In this document: piece after piece, positions 9,534-17,802 of the stretch
Position numbering within the stretch: the stretch's first letter is position 1
Layout of the letters: every line of letters begins with the position of its first letter
Source: a virus
DNA: 30,772 nt
IMG/VR virus record: IMGVR_UViG_3300033273_000016
Span: 1-30,772 of that record
Direction: 5' to 3' (one strand)
Notes under the pieces: generated by a model
The model's input: only the letters and a program-made list of their open reading frames with translations
Told to the model about the DNA's origin: nothing
Databases searched by the model: none
Program-made: the position numbers and the translations under genes

Positions 9534-10612
9534 TGATAAAGAAAAGAAGAAGATATACCCCATCTAAATCATCACCTAAAGGAGGCAAGAGAGGATGTTT
9601 GTGTGAGGATAATACTTATTCATCTAAATGTTGTGATGGTTCTCTTCAGGCACAAGGGATTGGAAGTATAACTATGGGGGAGGTTGATAGTGCTGGAACT
9701 ATAATTAGACAAGATACAACTACCTCCTCAAGCTCAACATCTACAACTGAAGCAAGTCAAGGTAGTTCTACTGTTATCCATAGAGATACAACAAATACTA
9801 TAAATAATTCTAGTTCTACTAAGGTAATTAGTATGAAGATTACAGAAGGAACTTATAGTGTATCAGACCCATTGCCTTTAGTAGCTACATTTAATAGCCC
9901 AGTAAATGTAGATACAACTGAAGGTACACCTACTGTAGATGTAAATATAGATGAGAATACTAGAGAGTTTTCGTATACTGAGGGAAGCGGAACTGAGGAT
10001 TTAACTTTTGAATATACTTTAGTAGAGGAAGATGCAGATTTTCAAAATGTAGAAGTTGCTACAGATATAGAACTTAATGGAGGAACAATAACAGATGAAG
10101 GAGGCGATTCCATAGAAACCACTACTGAATCTATTGTAGTAACAACTGAAAATGTTACTCCACCTTCTGTAACTATAACTACACCTGAAGTTATACCTGA
10201 TGCAAATACTTCTAACTTATATAGAGGCGTTAAGTCTGTAAGAAATGCCGAGAATGATATACTTATAGAGCCTTTTGATTTTTGGACTACAACACAGATA
10301 AACACATATCACAACACTACTTATGAACAAGGGATTTTTTGGACCTTTTATGCAGATACTGAATCTTTAGAAGTAGGTTCATTCCTGTATGAGGCTAATG
10401 GGTATATATATGATGATAACAATACTCAACAGACAGGAACTACTAATTATACCGCTTGGGAAGATTTAAGTGATGAAAATTACATTCCACTACAAGCTAA
10501 TTTAGGTGATTTTATTGTAGGGGGAAATTGGAACTTGTATCCAGTATATAAATTTGAAAAGATAGATGGATACCTTAGATGTACCCAGATAATAACTTCT
10601 CCACCATTATAA
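9533..10612 (+). CDS. Virion-associated protein with Cys-rich N-terminus and adhesin-like beta domain
   Basis: This 359-residue protein starts at the last base of the protease stop (TAATG). Residues 1-45 are basic, with GGKRGCLC and KCCDGSLQAQGIGSI (C22, C24, C33, C34), a pattern I recall in Bacteroidota phage proteins near the capsid. Residues 60-97 are a Ser/Thr linker. Residues 98-200 match the repeat domain of large bacterial adhesins (GTYSVSDPLPLVATFNSPV, FSYTEGSGTEDLTFEYT, LNGGTITDEGGD). The C-terminal third is aromatic and unassigned. Between protease and scaffold, it may decorate the capsid and bind a surface; that function is inferred. Confidence 0.55.
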   Translation: MIKKRRRYTPSKSSPKGGKRGCLCEDNTYSSKCCDGSLQAQGIGSITMGEVDSAGTIIRQDTTTSSSSTSTTEASQGSSTVIHRDTTNTINNSSSTKVISMKITEGTYSVSDPLPLVATFNSPVNVDTTEGTPTVDVNIDENTREFSYTEGSGTEDLTFEYTLVEEDADFQNVEVATDIELNGGTITDEGGDSIETTTESIVVTTENVTPPSVTITTPEVIPDANTSNLYRGVKSVRNAENDILIEPFDFWTTTQINTYHNTTYEQGIFWTFYADTESLEVGSFLYEANGYIYDDNNTQQTGTTNYTAWEDLSDENYIPLQANLGDFIVGGNWNLYPVYKFEKIDGYLRCTQIITSPPL

Positions 10613-10678
10613 TTTGTAGTACAAAAATCTAACACTTAGTTAGCAAACAATTATTTTATATAAATCTTAATAATTATT

Positions 10679-11200
10679 ATGAAGGCAACAACTATTTTAA
10701 ATGAAATTCTCGAGAAGTTGTCTGTGTTAACAAAAGAAGATGAATTAGCTCAAGAGCTTTCTTCTAACGAAGAAGTTCAAGAGGAATTAGTCGAAGCTGT
10801 TAGCGAGACTGCTGAAGAAGTTAAAGAGGAGACTACAGAACTATCTGAAGAAGTTGCTACTGAAGAAGTAGAGGCTTCTAGCGAGGAAGAAGTAGTAGAA
10901 GAAGAAACTGAGCTAAAAGATGGCTATGTTTCGGAGGAAAAGTATGTGGCTGATATGGGAGCTATGAAAGCTGAAATCGAAGCCATTAAGAAGATGATTG
11001 AAGTTGAGATGAGTGAGGTTAAGAAAGAGAAAGAAATGCTTTCTGAGCAAGTAAAAGAACTTTCTAAAGAACCTGCTGCTAAGCCAATCAAGCATAGCCC
11101 TGAAGAAGAGGCTAAACCAAGTTTGAACCTATATGCACAAGGTAGAGGAATGACTACTGCTGATAAGGTTTTACAAAGAATATCTAACATTAAAAAATAA
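10679..11200 (+). CDS. Acidic coiled-coil, scaffold-like protein
   Basis: The 173-residue protein is dominated by Glu-rich helix from about residue 20 to 130, with low-complexity EEV/EEE runs, then a short basic conserved C-terminus (AKPSLNLYAQGRGMTTADKVLQRI). Its composition and position directly upstream of the capsid gene fit a scaffold that shapes the prohead and is then cleaved or expelled. The 66-bp gap before it ends in an AT-rich leader without a clear Bacteroidota promoter. An alternative is a capsid-associated accessory protein. Confidence 0.6.
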   Translation: MKATTILNEILEKLSVLTKEDELAQELSSNEEVQEELVEAVSETAEEVKEETTELSEEVATEEVEASSEEEVVEEETELKDGYVSEEKYVADMGAMKAEIEAIKKMIEVEMSEVKKEKEMLSEQVKELSKEPAAKPIKHSPEEEAKPSLNLYAQGRGMTTADKVLQRISNIKK

Positions 11201-11218
11201 CGACTAAATCTAAATAAA

Positions 11219-12175
11219 ATGCCAACAACAACTAGTTTAACAACTACTTATGCAGGTGAATTTGCAGGACAATATATTTCTGCCGCTCTATTAAGTGGTT
11301 CAACAATCGAAAACGGAGGGATTACAGTTAAGCCTAACGTTAAATTTAAAGAAGTAATTAAAACTATTTCTACTGATGACATCGTAAAAGATGCTTCTTG
11401 TGATTTTACTGCTACAAGTACTATTACTCTTGATGAGAGAGTACTTCAACCAGAAAGTCAACAAGTAAACTTACAATTATGTAAAAAGGATTTTCAAGGA
11501 GACTGGGAAGCTATCCAAATGGGATTCTCTGCCCACGATACTTTACCTCCTTCTTTTTCTGACTTCTTAATTTCTCACGTTGCTGCTAAAGTAGCACAAA
11601 GAACTGAGCAGTCTATCTGGGAAGGTTCAACTGCTACAAGCGGACAATTTGATGGTTTAACTACATTAGTAGCTGCTGATGCTAACTTACCACAAGCTAA
11701 CGAAGTTACAGGTACTACAGTAACTGCTTCTAATGTAATTACTGAATTAGGTAAAATTGTAGATGCCATTCCTTCTACTCTTTACGGAAGTGAGGATTTA
11801 TATATCTACGTTTCTCAAAATATTGCTCGTGCTTATGTAAGAGCATTAGGAGGGTTTGGTGCTAGTGGATTAGGTGCAGCAGGTACAAATGATATGGGTA
11901 CTCAATGGTGGAACAATGGTTCACTTTCTTTTGATGGTGTCAAACTATTTGTTGCTAATGGTCTTGCAAATAACGTATCTATGGCTGCTGAAAAATCTAA
12001 CTTATACTTTGGTACAGGATTGCTCTCTGACCACAACGAAGTAAAAGTTATTGATATGGCTGACATTGATGGGTCTCAAAACGTAAGAATCGTAATGAGA
12101 TTTACTGCTGGTGTACAGTATGGTATTGTTGATGATATTGTAACTTATGGTATCACTAACTCTGCTAACGACTAA
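11219..12175 (+). CDS. Major capsid protein, HK97-fold type
   Basis: The 318-residue protein sits directly after the scaffold-like gene and before a strong terminator. Its composition is capsid-like: few charged runs, many Ala, Gly, Thr and Asn. Segments such as SAHDTLPPSFSDFLISHVAAKVAQRTEQSIWEG, read in parts, give the long spine helix with an FSDFL... motif, and FDGVKLFVANGL is a typical P-domain strand. The end (MRFTAGVQYGIVDDIVTYG) is a usual C-terminal strand. I infer the HK97 fold from position and pattern. The absence of a second candidate supports it. Confidence 0.75.
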   Translation: MPTTTSLTTTYAGEFAGQYISAALLSGSTIENGGITVKPNVKFKEVIKTISTDDIVKDASCDFTATSTITLDERVLQPESQQVNLQLCKKDFQGDWEAIQMGFSAHDTLPPSFSDFLISHVAAKVAQRTEQSIWEGSTATSGQFDGLTTLVAADANLPQANEVTGTTVTASNVITELGKIVDAIPSTLYGSEDLYIYVSQNIARAYVRALGGFGASGLGAAGTNDMGTQWWNNGSLSFDGVKLFVANGLANNVSMAAEKSNLYFGTGLLSDHNEVKVIDMADIDGSQNVRIVMRFTAGVQYGIVDDIVTYGITNSAND

Positions 12176-12197
12176 TAAATAATAATTAATCAATAAG

Positions 12198-12234
12198 AAG
12201 GGTAGGTGGTAACTAATCTGCCTACCCTTTTTTA
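12198..12234 (+). terminator. Intrinsic terminator after the capsid gene
   Basis: A 9-bp stem (AAGGGTAGG at 12198-12206 with CCTACCCTT at 12221-12229) with a 14-nt loop runs into a T tract. It lies 22 bp after the capsid stop and should end or attenuate head transcripts, raising capsid mRNA relative to genes downstream. Confidence 0.85.
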
Positions 12235-12250
12235 ATAAAACAATAATACT

Positions 12251-12799
12251 ATGGCTTGTGATTTAACTGGTGGGAGACTAAAACCTTGTAAAGATGCCGT
12301 AGGTGGTATAAGAAAGATTCACTTTGTTGACTTCGGAGATTTAGGAACTATTTCCTTGACTGATGACGAAGTAACTGATATGGATGGGACTTTCACTTAT
12401 CACTCTTACGATGTTAAAGGGAATTCTTCCTTAGAAACAAATATCCAAACTTCTCTTGAGAATGGTACAACATTCTTTGAGCAAGTTGTAAACTTAACTC
12501 TCCATAAACTAACAAAAGAGGACAACAAAGAGCTTAAATTAATGGCATTCGGTAGACCTCACGTTTTTGTAGAGACTTTTGATGGTAAGTTATTATTAGT
12601 TGGTAGAGAACACGGAGCAGAGGTAACAGGAGGTACGGCAGTAACAGGAACTGCAATGGGAGACCTACAAGGTTATACTCTTACTCTAACTGCTAACGAA
12701 ATAACTATGCCTAACTTTGTAAATGGTGCTACTTCGGCAGACCCATTTGCTGGAATGAGTAGTGCTACTGATACTGCATCTTCTCAAAGAACTGTATAA
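12251..12799 (+). CDS. Probable major tail tube protein
   Basis: The 182-residue protein opens with MACDLTGGRLKPCKDAVGG and has a conserved run of beta strands (FFEQVVNLTLHKLTKED, then LMAFGRPHVFVETFDGKLLLVG). It ends in a glycine/threonine-rich part containing GTAMGDLQGYTLTLTANE. I recall this family as a structural protein of Bacteroidota phages. A single beta domain, flanking terminators on both sides (high-level separate unit) and a single copy fit a tail tube subunit. A head decoration protein is the main alternative. Confidence 0.5.
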   Translation: MACDLTGGRLKPCKDAVGGIRKIHFVDFGDLGTISLTDDEVTDMDGTFTYHSYDVKGNSSLETNIQTSLENGTTFFEQVVNLTLHKLTKEDNKELKLMAFGRPHVFVETFDGKLLLVGREHGAEVTGGTAVTGTAMGDLQGYTLTLTANEITMPNFVNGATSADPFAGMSSATDTASSQRTV

Positions 12800-12815
12800 T
12801 TAGACTACTATTTTA

Positions 12816-12877
12816 AATTCAATAAGGGGGGTATTTACTCCCCTTTTTTTGTACCTTAGTGAAAACAATTCAATAGG
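12816..12877 (+). repeat. Two copies of the AATTCAATAGG intergenic motif
   Basis: AATTCAATA occurs at 12816-12824, running directly into the G tract of the terminator, and AATTCAATAGG at 12867-12877 just downstream of it. The second copy is followed by GGTAAGGTTATTTTG, which resembles but does not exactly match a Bacteroidota -7 box. The same motif recurs in two other gaps of the genome. Confidence 0.6.
12824..12850 (+). terminator. Intrinsic terminator after the tail-tube-like gene
   Basis: An 8-bp stem including one G-T pair (AAGGGGGG at 12824-12831 with CTCCCCTT at 12838-12845) has a 6-nt loop TATTTA and is followed by a run of T to 12850. Its left flank and stem resemble the terminator at 30561. 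Confidence 0.85.
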
Positions 12878-12894
12878 GTAAGGTTATTTTGTAT

Positions 12895-13236
12895 ATGGAT
12901 ATACTCCCTACATCAGGAACTCAAGAATTAAAGGTAATTCCAAGAAAGGATGCCGTTTCCCCAGTTATAAAACTTACGGATAAGGCAACTAGAACTACAA
13001 CTGCTATTACTCCAAGTAAATCACTTGATGGAGATTATATGGTGTTAAATGGAACATTTAATTTGGTTGAGGATAACTTATATACCTACAGAGTGCAAGT
13101 CTCAGCAGAAAATGATGAAGAGATATACAGAGGTTTAATCTATTGTAGCGACCAAGCATCTTTAGATAAGTATTTTATAAACAAAGACGAATACACAGAG
13201 GAGACCAGCTTTGATAATGAATATATATTTGTATAA
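12895..13236 (+). CDS. Small structural protein of unknown role
   Basis: The 113-114 residue product begins at ATG 12895 (MDILPTSGTQELKV); a TTG at 12889 in the same frame is a less likely start. It is beta-rich, ending with NLYTYRVQVSAENDEEIYRGLIYC and a Tyr/Asn-rich tail (DNEYIFV). I recall similar small proteins among Bacteroidota phage structural genes but no assigned function. It overlaps the portal start by one base (TAATG), suggesting co-translation with the portal. Confidence 0.55.
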   Translation: MDILPTSGTQELKVIPRKDAVSPVIKLTDKATRTTTAITPSKSLDGDYMVLNGTFNLVEDNLYTYRVQVSAENDEEIYRGLIYCSDQASLDKYFINKDEYTEETSFDNEYIFV

Positions 13237-14474
13237 TGTCAAGAAAAAATTATAATAAGCAATTAAACAAGGTTAAGGATGCAATTCACGTTGTAAATCT
13301 TGCCTCTTATACTGCACCTGAAGTTATCGAATCTAAGAGATACGATTGGGTAGAGTACGGAGATGATAATATGTATTTTCAGTATCTTATAGATAGATAC
13401 AATGGGTCTCCAACAAATAACGCTTCTATTAACGGCATATCTGAGATGATATACGGAAGAGGATTAGATGCTACTGATTCTGAAGAAAAGCCTAGAGAGT
13501 ACCAAGAAATGAAGGAACTCTTTAAGAAGGATTGTATGAAGAAGATTTGCTACGATTTCAAAATGATGGGACAAGCTGCCCTACAAATAATCTATAGTAA
13601 AGATAGAAGTAAAATCGCTCAAGTAGCCCATATGCCGATTGAAACATTGAGAGCTGAGAAGGCTGTAGATGGAGATATAAAAGCATATTACTATTCTAGC
13701 GATTGGTCTAAGGTAAAACATAATGATAAGCCTAAGCGTATTGCTGCATTCGGCACTAGCAAGGACAATATTGAGATTCTATATATCAGACCTTATAGAG
13801 CAGGATTCTATTACTATAGCCCAGTTGACTATCAAGGGGGACTTCAGTATGCTGAGTTAGAAGAAGAGATTGCCAACTACCATATTAGCAATATACAGAA
13901 TGGCTTACAACCAAGTATGTTGATTAACTTCAACAATGGTACTCCTGATAAAGAACAGAGAGATTCTATCGAAAGAGCAATCTACGAGAAGTTTAGCGGT
14001 ACATCTAACGCAGGTAAATTTATCTTGGCATTTAACGATAGCAAAGAACTAGCTGCAACTGTTGACCCAGTAATGATTAACGATGCCCATCAACAATATC
14101 AGTTCTTATCTGATGAGAGTATGAAGAAAGTAATGGTATCCCATCGTATTGTGTCTCCAATGTTAGTTGGTATTAAGGATAATACTGGGCTTGGTAATAA
14201 TGCAGAAGAACTTCAGACTGCTTCTTTATTGATGGATAATACTGTTATCAGACCGATGCAGGTTACAATATTAGATGAGCTTGAAAGAATATTAGATTAC
14301 AATAATATTGAATTAGATATTTACTTTAAGACTTTACAGCCTCTAGAGTTTACTGATTTGACTAATGCTCTTACAGATTCTGAAGTAGAAAAAGAAACTG
14401 GAGTAAAGAATGGGGGCTCAGAAGGACAGACTCAACAAGAACAAATTGACGAACAAATTGAAGGATTAGAATAA
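13236..14474 (+). CDS. Portal protein
   Basis: The 412-residue protein fits the portal family of PBSX/HK97-like phages: an N-terminal YGDDNMYFQYLIDRYNGSPT segment, FKMMGQAALQIIYSKD in the clip/wing region, the conserved helical part DAHQQYQFLSDESMKKVMVSHRI read in pieces, SPMLVGIKDNTGLGNNAEEL (a hallmark loop), and a Gln-rich acidic C-terminus. It forms the dodecameric channel at one capsid vertex through which terminase pumps DNA. It overlaps the next gene by one base, which encodes a likely connector. It is odd that it lies after the capsid gene and far from the large terminase. Confidence 0.8.
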   Translation: MSRKNYNKQLNKVKDAIHVVNLASYTAPEVIESKRYDWVEYGDDNMYFQYLIDRYNGSPTNNASINGISEMIYGRGLDATDSEEKPREYQEMKELFKKDCMKKICYDFKMMGQAALQIIYSKDRSKIAQVAHMPIETLRAEKAVDGDIKAYYYSSDWSKVKHNDKPKRIAAFGTSKDNIEILYIRPYRAGFYYYSPVDYQGGLQYAELEEEIANYHISNIQNGLQPSMLINFNNGTPDKEQRDSIERAIYEKFSGTSNAGKFILAFNDSKELAATVDPVMINDAHQQYQFLSDESMKKVMVSHRIVSPMLVGIKDNTGLGNNAEELQTASLLMDNTVIRPMQVTILDELERILDYNNIELDIYFKTLQPLEFTDLTNALTDSEVEKETGVKNGGSEGQTQQEQIDEQIEGLE

Positions 14475-14977
14475 TGGCAACTGCACTATTTATAAAAAGA
14501 GCTGACTTAGTTAAGAATACTGCTTTGAGTGGGAATGTAGATACTGATAAGTTTATTCAGTTTATCAAACTTGCTCAAGAGATTCACGTTCAAAACTATC
14601 TTGGCACAGACCTATATAATAAGATAAGTAGTGATATCATTTCTAGTAGTTTAACTGGGGATTATTTAAACTTAGTTAATGACTATATACAGCCGATGTT
14701 GATTCATTTTGCGATGGCAGAATATTTACCTTTTGCTGCTTATACAATAGCAAATGGAGGAGTATACAAACATTCCTCTGAGAATTCAATACAACCTTTA
14801 AAAGAAGAGATAGATAGCCTTATTGCTAAGGAGAGAGATTATGCTGAATATTATGCCAATAGATTTATTGAGTATATGAGCTTTAATGCGAGTAGCAAAT
14901 TTCCTGAATACTTTAGTAATAATAATGAGGACATCTACCCAGATAAAGACGCATTATTTCAAGGATGGGTACTATAA
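14474..14977 (+). CDS. Head-tail connector-like protein
   Basis: This 167-residue, mostly helical protein has the pattern of the small connector or head completion proteins found next to Bacteroidota phage portals: FIKLAQEIHVQNYLGTDLYNKI, then YIQPMLIHFAMAEYLPF, then a GGVYKHSSENSIQP turn and a long helix of charged residues. I recall such proteins as a DUF6712-type family, but this is from memory. It probably docks below the portal ring and seals or attaches the tail. The start overlaps the portal stop (TAATG). Confidence 0.6.
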   Translation: MATALFIKRADLVKNTALSGNVDTDKFIQFIKLAQEIHVQNYLGTDLYNKISSDIISSSLTGDYLNLVNDYIQPMLIHFAMAEYLPFAAYTIANGGVYKHSSENSIQPLKEEIDSLIAKERDYAEYYANRFIEYMSFNASSKFPEYFSNNNEDIYPDKDALFQGWVL

Positions 14978-15084
14978 GAGAAAAAAAACAATACAAACCT
15001 AAGAAAGAGAACATTATTAAATTAAGTAATTACTTAAAAAAGAGAGATGGCAAATTCAATAGATTGGGGAAAGATATACTGTGA
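14965..15084 (+). CDS. Small basic ORF in the connector/fibre junction
   Basis: A 39-residue Lys-rich ORF (MGTIREKKQYKPKKENIIKL at its start) overlaps the connector end by 13 bp and the next gene by 38 bp. It fills an otherwise empty 69-bp gap. Composition is protein-like but the overlap with a well-supported start makes it uncertain. No function can be given. Confidence 0.35.
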   Translation: MGTIREKKQYKPKKENIIKLSNYLKKRDGKFNRLGKDIL

Positions 15085-15271
15085 TATGGAAGCTAACGAT
15101 GCCTTTGGTGTCGATGAGCAATACACAACATATTTTATTCCTGACTTTTCTGCTCCAACTTGTTGGGGGGTAGTTCCAGTAACACCATTTACAGCAGATA
15201 TGATTAGCTATTTCGGAGGAGATTTAAGAGCAGATACAACACAATTTACGGCAGATAAAACACAATTATAA
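15047..15271 (+). CDS. Small virion-type protein with ADTT repeat tail
   Basis: The 74-residue protein starts MANSIDWGKIYCDMEANDAFG, a pattern I recall in short proteins beside tail-fibre genes of Bacteroidota phages. It ends in RADTTQFTADKTQL (residues 61-74), the same short repeat type seen inside the tail protein at 2450. No catalytic motif is present. It may be a structural or assembly partner of the fibre proteins that follow. Confidence 0.55.
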   Translation: MANSIDWGKIYCDMEANDAFGVDEQYTTYFIPDFSAPTCWGVVPVTPFTADMISYFGGDLRADTTQFTADKTQL

Positions 15272-15281
15272 ATAAAATAAA

Positions 15282-16151
15282 ATGGCAAAACAAACGATTA
15301 ATATTGGGACTACTGCAAACGATGGTACTGGAGACCCTATAAGAAGTGCGTTTGATAAATCTAATGACAACTTTGATGAGATTTACGCAGACGATTTTGT
15401 TACCTCAGCGCGTATAGCAGACGAAGCTATAACAGAGGCTCACTTAGACGCTACTAATACTCCTACGGATAACTATATTTTAAGTTACGATAGTGCTTCT
15501 AGTGGATTTACTTGGGTGCAGCAATTCGATGGAGATATTACCTCAGTAGTCGCAGGAGATGGGCTAACAGGAGGTGCTACAGATGGAGACGCTACCTTAA
15601 ACGTAAACGTAGACGATTCTACAATAGAAATAGATACGGATACAGTAAGAGTAAAGGCTTTAGGCATAGATACTGCGCAACTAGCAGCAGACGCAGTTAC
15701 AGGAGCAAAAATTGCAGACGATTCTATTGATTCAGAACATTACGTTGATGGTAGTATTGACACCGCACACCTTGCAAATGATTCAGTCACTCACGATAAA
15801 CTTGAAGCGCGATTTACTGCAAAACAAGATATTTCAACAACAAGTGGAACAATCAACTTGGATGCTTCTTCTTATGGAATTTTTGAATTAACGTCTGACC
15901 TTACTGGTGCAACGACATTAAATATTCAAAATATCAAGAAAGGACAAGTAATTGATATTTTGGTAAGTGGTTCGCAAACCATCACAATAGCGGATGACTT
16001 CACAACTTCAGCAATTAATCAAGCGGGAAGTGGAACTTACGATGGTGCTTCAGATAACCATATTCAAGTTGTATGTATTGATGACAACGATTCAGATGCA
16101 ATTTTAATTTATTCAGTTGCAACTTATACAAGCGACACAAACCCAGCATAA
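15282..16151 (+). CDS. Tail fibre protein
   Basis: The 289-residue protein opens with INIGTTANDGTGDPIRSAFDKSNDNFDEIY, read in parts, a fibre N-terminus widespread in marine phages. Residues 45-55 and 130-174 have short repeats of the type LAADAVTGAKIADDSIDSEHY, typical of fibrous trimeric shafts, and the last 110 residues form a beta-rich head (LTGATTLNIQNIKKGQVIDI). It probably attaches the receptor-binding part. Codon choice here and in the next two genes includes more GCG and CGC than elsewhere, a possible sign of exchange. Confidence 0.65.
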   Translation: MAKQTINIGTTANDGTGDPIRSAFDKSNDNFDEIYADDFVTSARIADEAITEAHLDATNTPTDNYILSYDSASSGFTWVQQFDGDITSVVAGDGLTGGATDGDATLNVNVDDSTIEIDTDTVRVKALGIDTAQLAADAVTGAKIADDSIDSEHYVDGSIDTAHLANDSVTHDKLEARFTAKQDISTTSGTINLDASSYGIFELTSDLTGATTLNIQNIKKGQVIDILVSGSQTITIADDFTTSAINQAGSGTYDGASDNHIQVVCIDDNDSDAILIYSVATYTSDTNPA

Positions 16152-16163
16152 AAATAATATAAA

Positions 16164-16625
16164 ATGAAAGGAATTAATATAAACGGTACAATCAAAACTT
16201 ATTCATCAGTTCCAAAAACTTGGGGCAGTATTCTTGGAGTGAATTATATGTCGGATGAAGATTTAAAGACACTTGGATTTTATGATGTCGTAAGACCTTC
16301 AACAAGCAATTCGCAAGAACTTGGCGACATTTATTTTGATGCTGACAATGAAGTTTTCACATACCCCGTTGAATCAAAAACATTAACACAAACGGTTGCT
16401 GAACTTAAAGAACAAAAAATTGCAAATTTGAAAGCATTATACAATAATGAACTTGCAAAAACTGATTGGATTATTATTCGTGACCAAGAAATTGGAAATA
16501 CAACTGACCAAACAATTCTTGACGACCGCGCACAATTAAGAACAGACTGCGCGACACACGAAACCGCAATCAATGCTAAAACAACAAAGGCAAGCGTTGT
16601 TGATTACGAACTTCCAAACTTATAA
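16164..16625 (+). CDS. Tail-fibre-associated protein, assembly-chaperone-like
   Basis: This 153-residue protein lies between two fibre genes. Its second half has a helical layout with TDWIIIRDQE (T100-E109) and a repeated-helix region ending in a short tail, similar to small phage tail assembly chaperone families (Phage_tail_APC/DUF4376 type). The N-terminal half has a Trp/Gly-containing strand region (KTWGSILGVNYMSDEDL). A role in folding or attaching the neighbouring fibre is likely but not proven. Confidence 0.5.
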   Translation: MKGININGTIKTYSSVPKTWGSILGVNYMSDEDLKTLGFYDVVRPSTSNSQELGDIYFDADNEVFTYPVESKTLTQTVAELKEQKIANLKALYNNELAKTDWIIIRDQEIGNTTDQTILDDRAQLRTDCATHETAINAKTTKASVVDYELPNL

Positions 16626-16627
16626 GA

Positions 16628-17662
16628 ATGGGTTTAAATAAAAGACTTATTGACCAAGCGGGTGGTGCTGCGGGTGTTACAAATACTGACAATTTTGACA
16701 TTGTTACTTATACAGGAAACGGAAGTACGCAATCAATTTCTTCGCTTGATTTCCAACCTGATTTTATATGGATTAAAAACCGCTCAACAAGTTCTAATCA
16801 TATTTTACAAAATACTGTTTCAGGCATAAATCATCCTCAATATTCTGATGCGACTTATTTAAGTTATGCCGATTCAGTATTTGGTCACGTTAATTCAGTT
16901 CAAAGCAATGGATTCGAAGTAGATGAGGGCAATTCAGGAGAAGCTAATGCAAACAAATCAAACAGTAACTACGTTGCTTGGTGTTGGAAGGGCGGAGGAA
17001 CTGCGGTAAGCAATACAGATGGTTCTATTACTTCTTCTGTAAGTGCTAATCAAGATGCAGGGTTTAGTATTGTGAAATATACAGGTGGTGGTACTTCAAA
17101 TTACACAGTAGGACACGGACTTTCTTCAGCTCCTGAACTAATTATAGTAAAAAACAGAGACCAAACCGATGGATGGCTTGCTTGGACAACTGTTATTGAT
17201 GGTACAAGTGATTATTTATTTTTAAATTCCACAGGAGCAAAAGGTAATTCGGGTCAATCATTGCCAACAAGTACTGTTGTTGAGGTTCAATCAGATGGCG
17301 GTGGAGAATCAAATACTTTAAATGAAGACTACATAATGTACTGCTTCCACTCCGTAGATGGGTATCAGAAGATAGGGAGTTATACGGGGAATGCTTCAAG
17401 TATAAATACAATAAGTGTTGGATTTGCACCAAGATTTGTAATGTTTAAAAGAACCGATTCATCTGGGGGTTGGAGGATGTTTGATTCAACACGCGGAACA
17501 GACAAATCAATACAAGCACAAGATAGTGGAGCGGAATATGACGATACACAGAATTATGTTGATTTCACTTCTGATGGTTTTGAATTTAATAGAACAGTTA
17601 CTCAAACCAATGCCGATTTAAACTCAACAAGCGGAACTTACATCTACTTAGCAATAGCATAA
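16628..17662 (+). CDS. Receptor-binding tail protein with three repeated beta domains
   Basis: The 344-residue protein has three related units of roughly 100 residues. Each begins with a strand like IVTYTGNGST / IVKYTGGGTS / IGSYTGNASS, then LDFQPDFIWIKNR / LSSAPELIIVKNR / VGFAPRFVMFKR, and ends with a Trp/Tyr strand (YVAWCWK, YIMYCFH, YIYLAIA). This unit is common in receptor-binding proteins of marine phages. It should lie at the distal fibre and set host range. The gene ends in TAATG with the lysis region following, and its base use is more GC-containing than that of neighbours. Confidence 0.65.
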   Translation: MGLNKRLIDQAGGAAGVTNTDNFDIVTYTGNGSTQSISSLDFQPDFIWIKNRSTSSNHILQNTVSGINHPQYSDATYLSYADSVFGHVNSVQSNGFEVDEGNSGEANANKSNSNYVAWCWKGGGTAVSNTDGSITSSVSANQDAGFSIVKYTGGGTSNYTVGHGLSSAPELIIVKNRDQTDGWLAWTTVIDGTSDYLFLNSTGAKGNSGQSLPTSTVVEVQSDGGGESNTLNEDYIMYCFHSVDGYQKIGSYTGNASSINTISVGFAPRFVMFKRTDSSGGWRMFDSTRGTDKSIQAQDSGAEYDDTQNYVDFTSDGFEFNRTVTQTNADLNSTSGTYIYLAIA

Positions 17663-17802
17663 TGGAACAACTAAAGATATATTTATTGAACGCAGTAGCA
17701 TTAGCAATTAGTATAACAGAAGTTAATCCGTACTTACAAACTATGTCTTTAGTATTAGCAATAGTATATACGGCAATTCAAATAACAAAGAAACTAAAAT
17801 GA
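17662..17802 (+). CDS. Small membrane protein, holin-like candidate
   Basis: A 46-residue ORF overlaps the preceding stop by one base and the next start by 4. It has two hydrophobic segments (residues 5-19 and 24-42) split by a short TEVNP turn, and a basic KKLK end. Size and topology resemble small holins or anti-holins, and it is the first gene of the lysis region. The stronger holin candidate is at 18883, so this could be a helper. Function is inferred. Confidence 0.5.
   Translation: MEQLKIYLLNAVALAISITEVNPYLQTMSLVLAIVYTAIQITKKLK

Noticed and set aside
10924-11190. Antisense ORF of 88 codons over the scaffold-like gene
   Set aside because: It mirrors the Glu-rich coding strand (giving Ser/Phe/Leu runs) and has no promoter; all supported genes run on the + strand.
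15512-15730. Arg/Tyr-rich ORF within the tail fibre gene
   Set aside because: It is a frame shadow of the fibre repeats; composition (RRRW, YRWRRY) is implausible.
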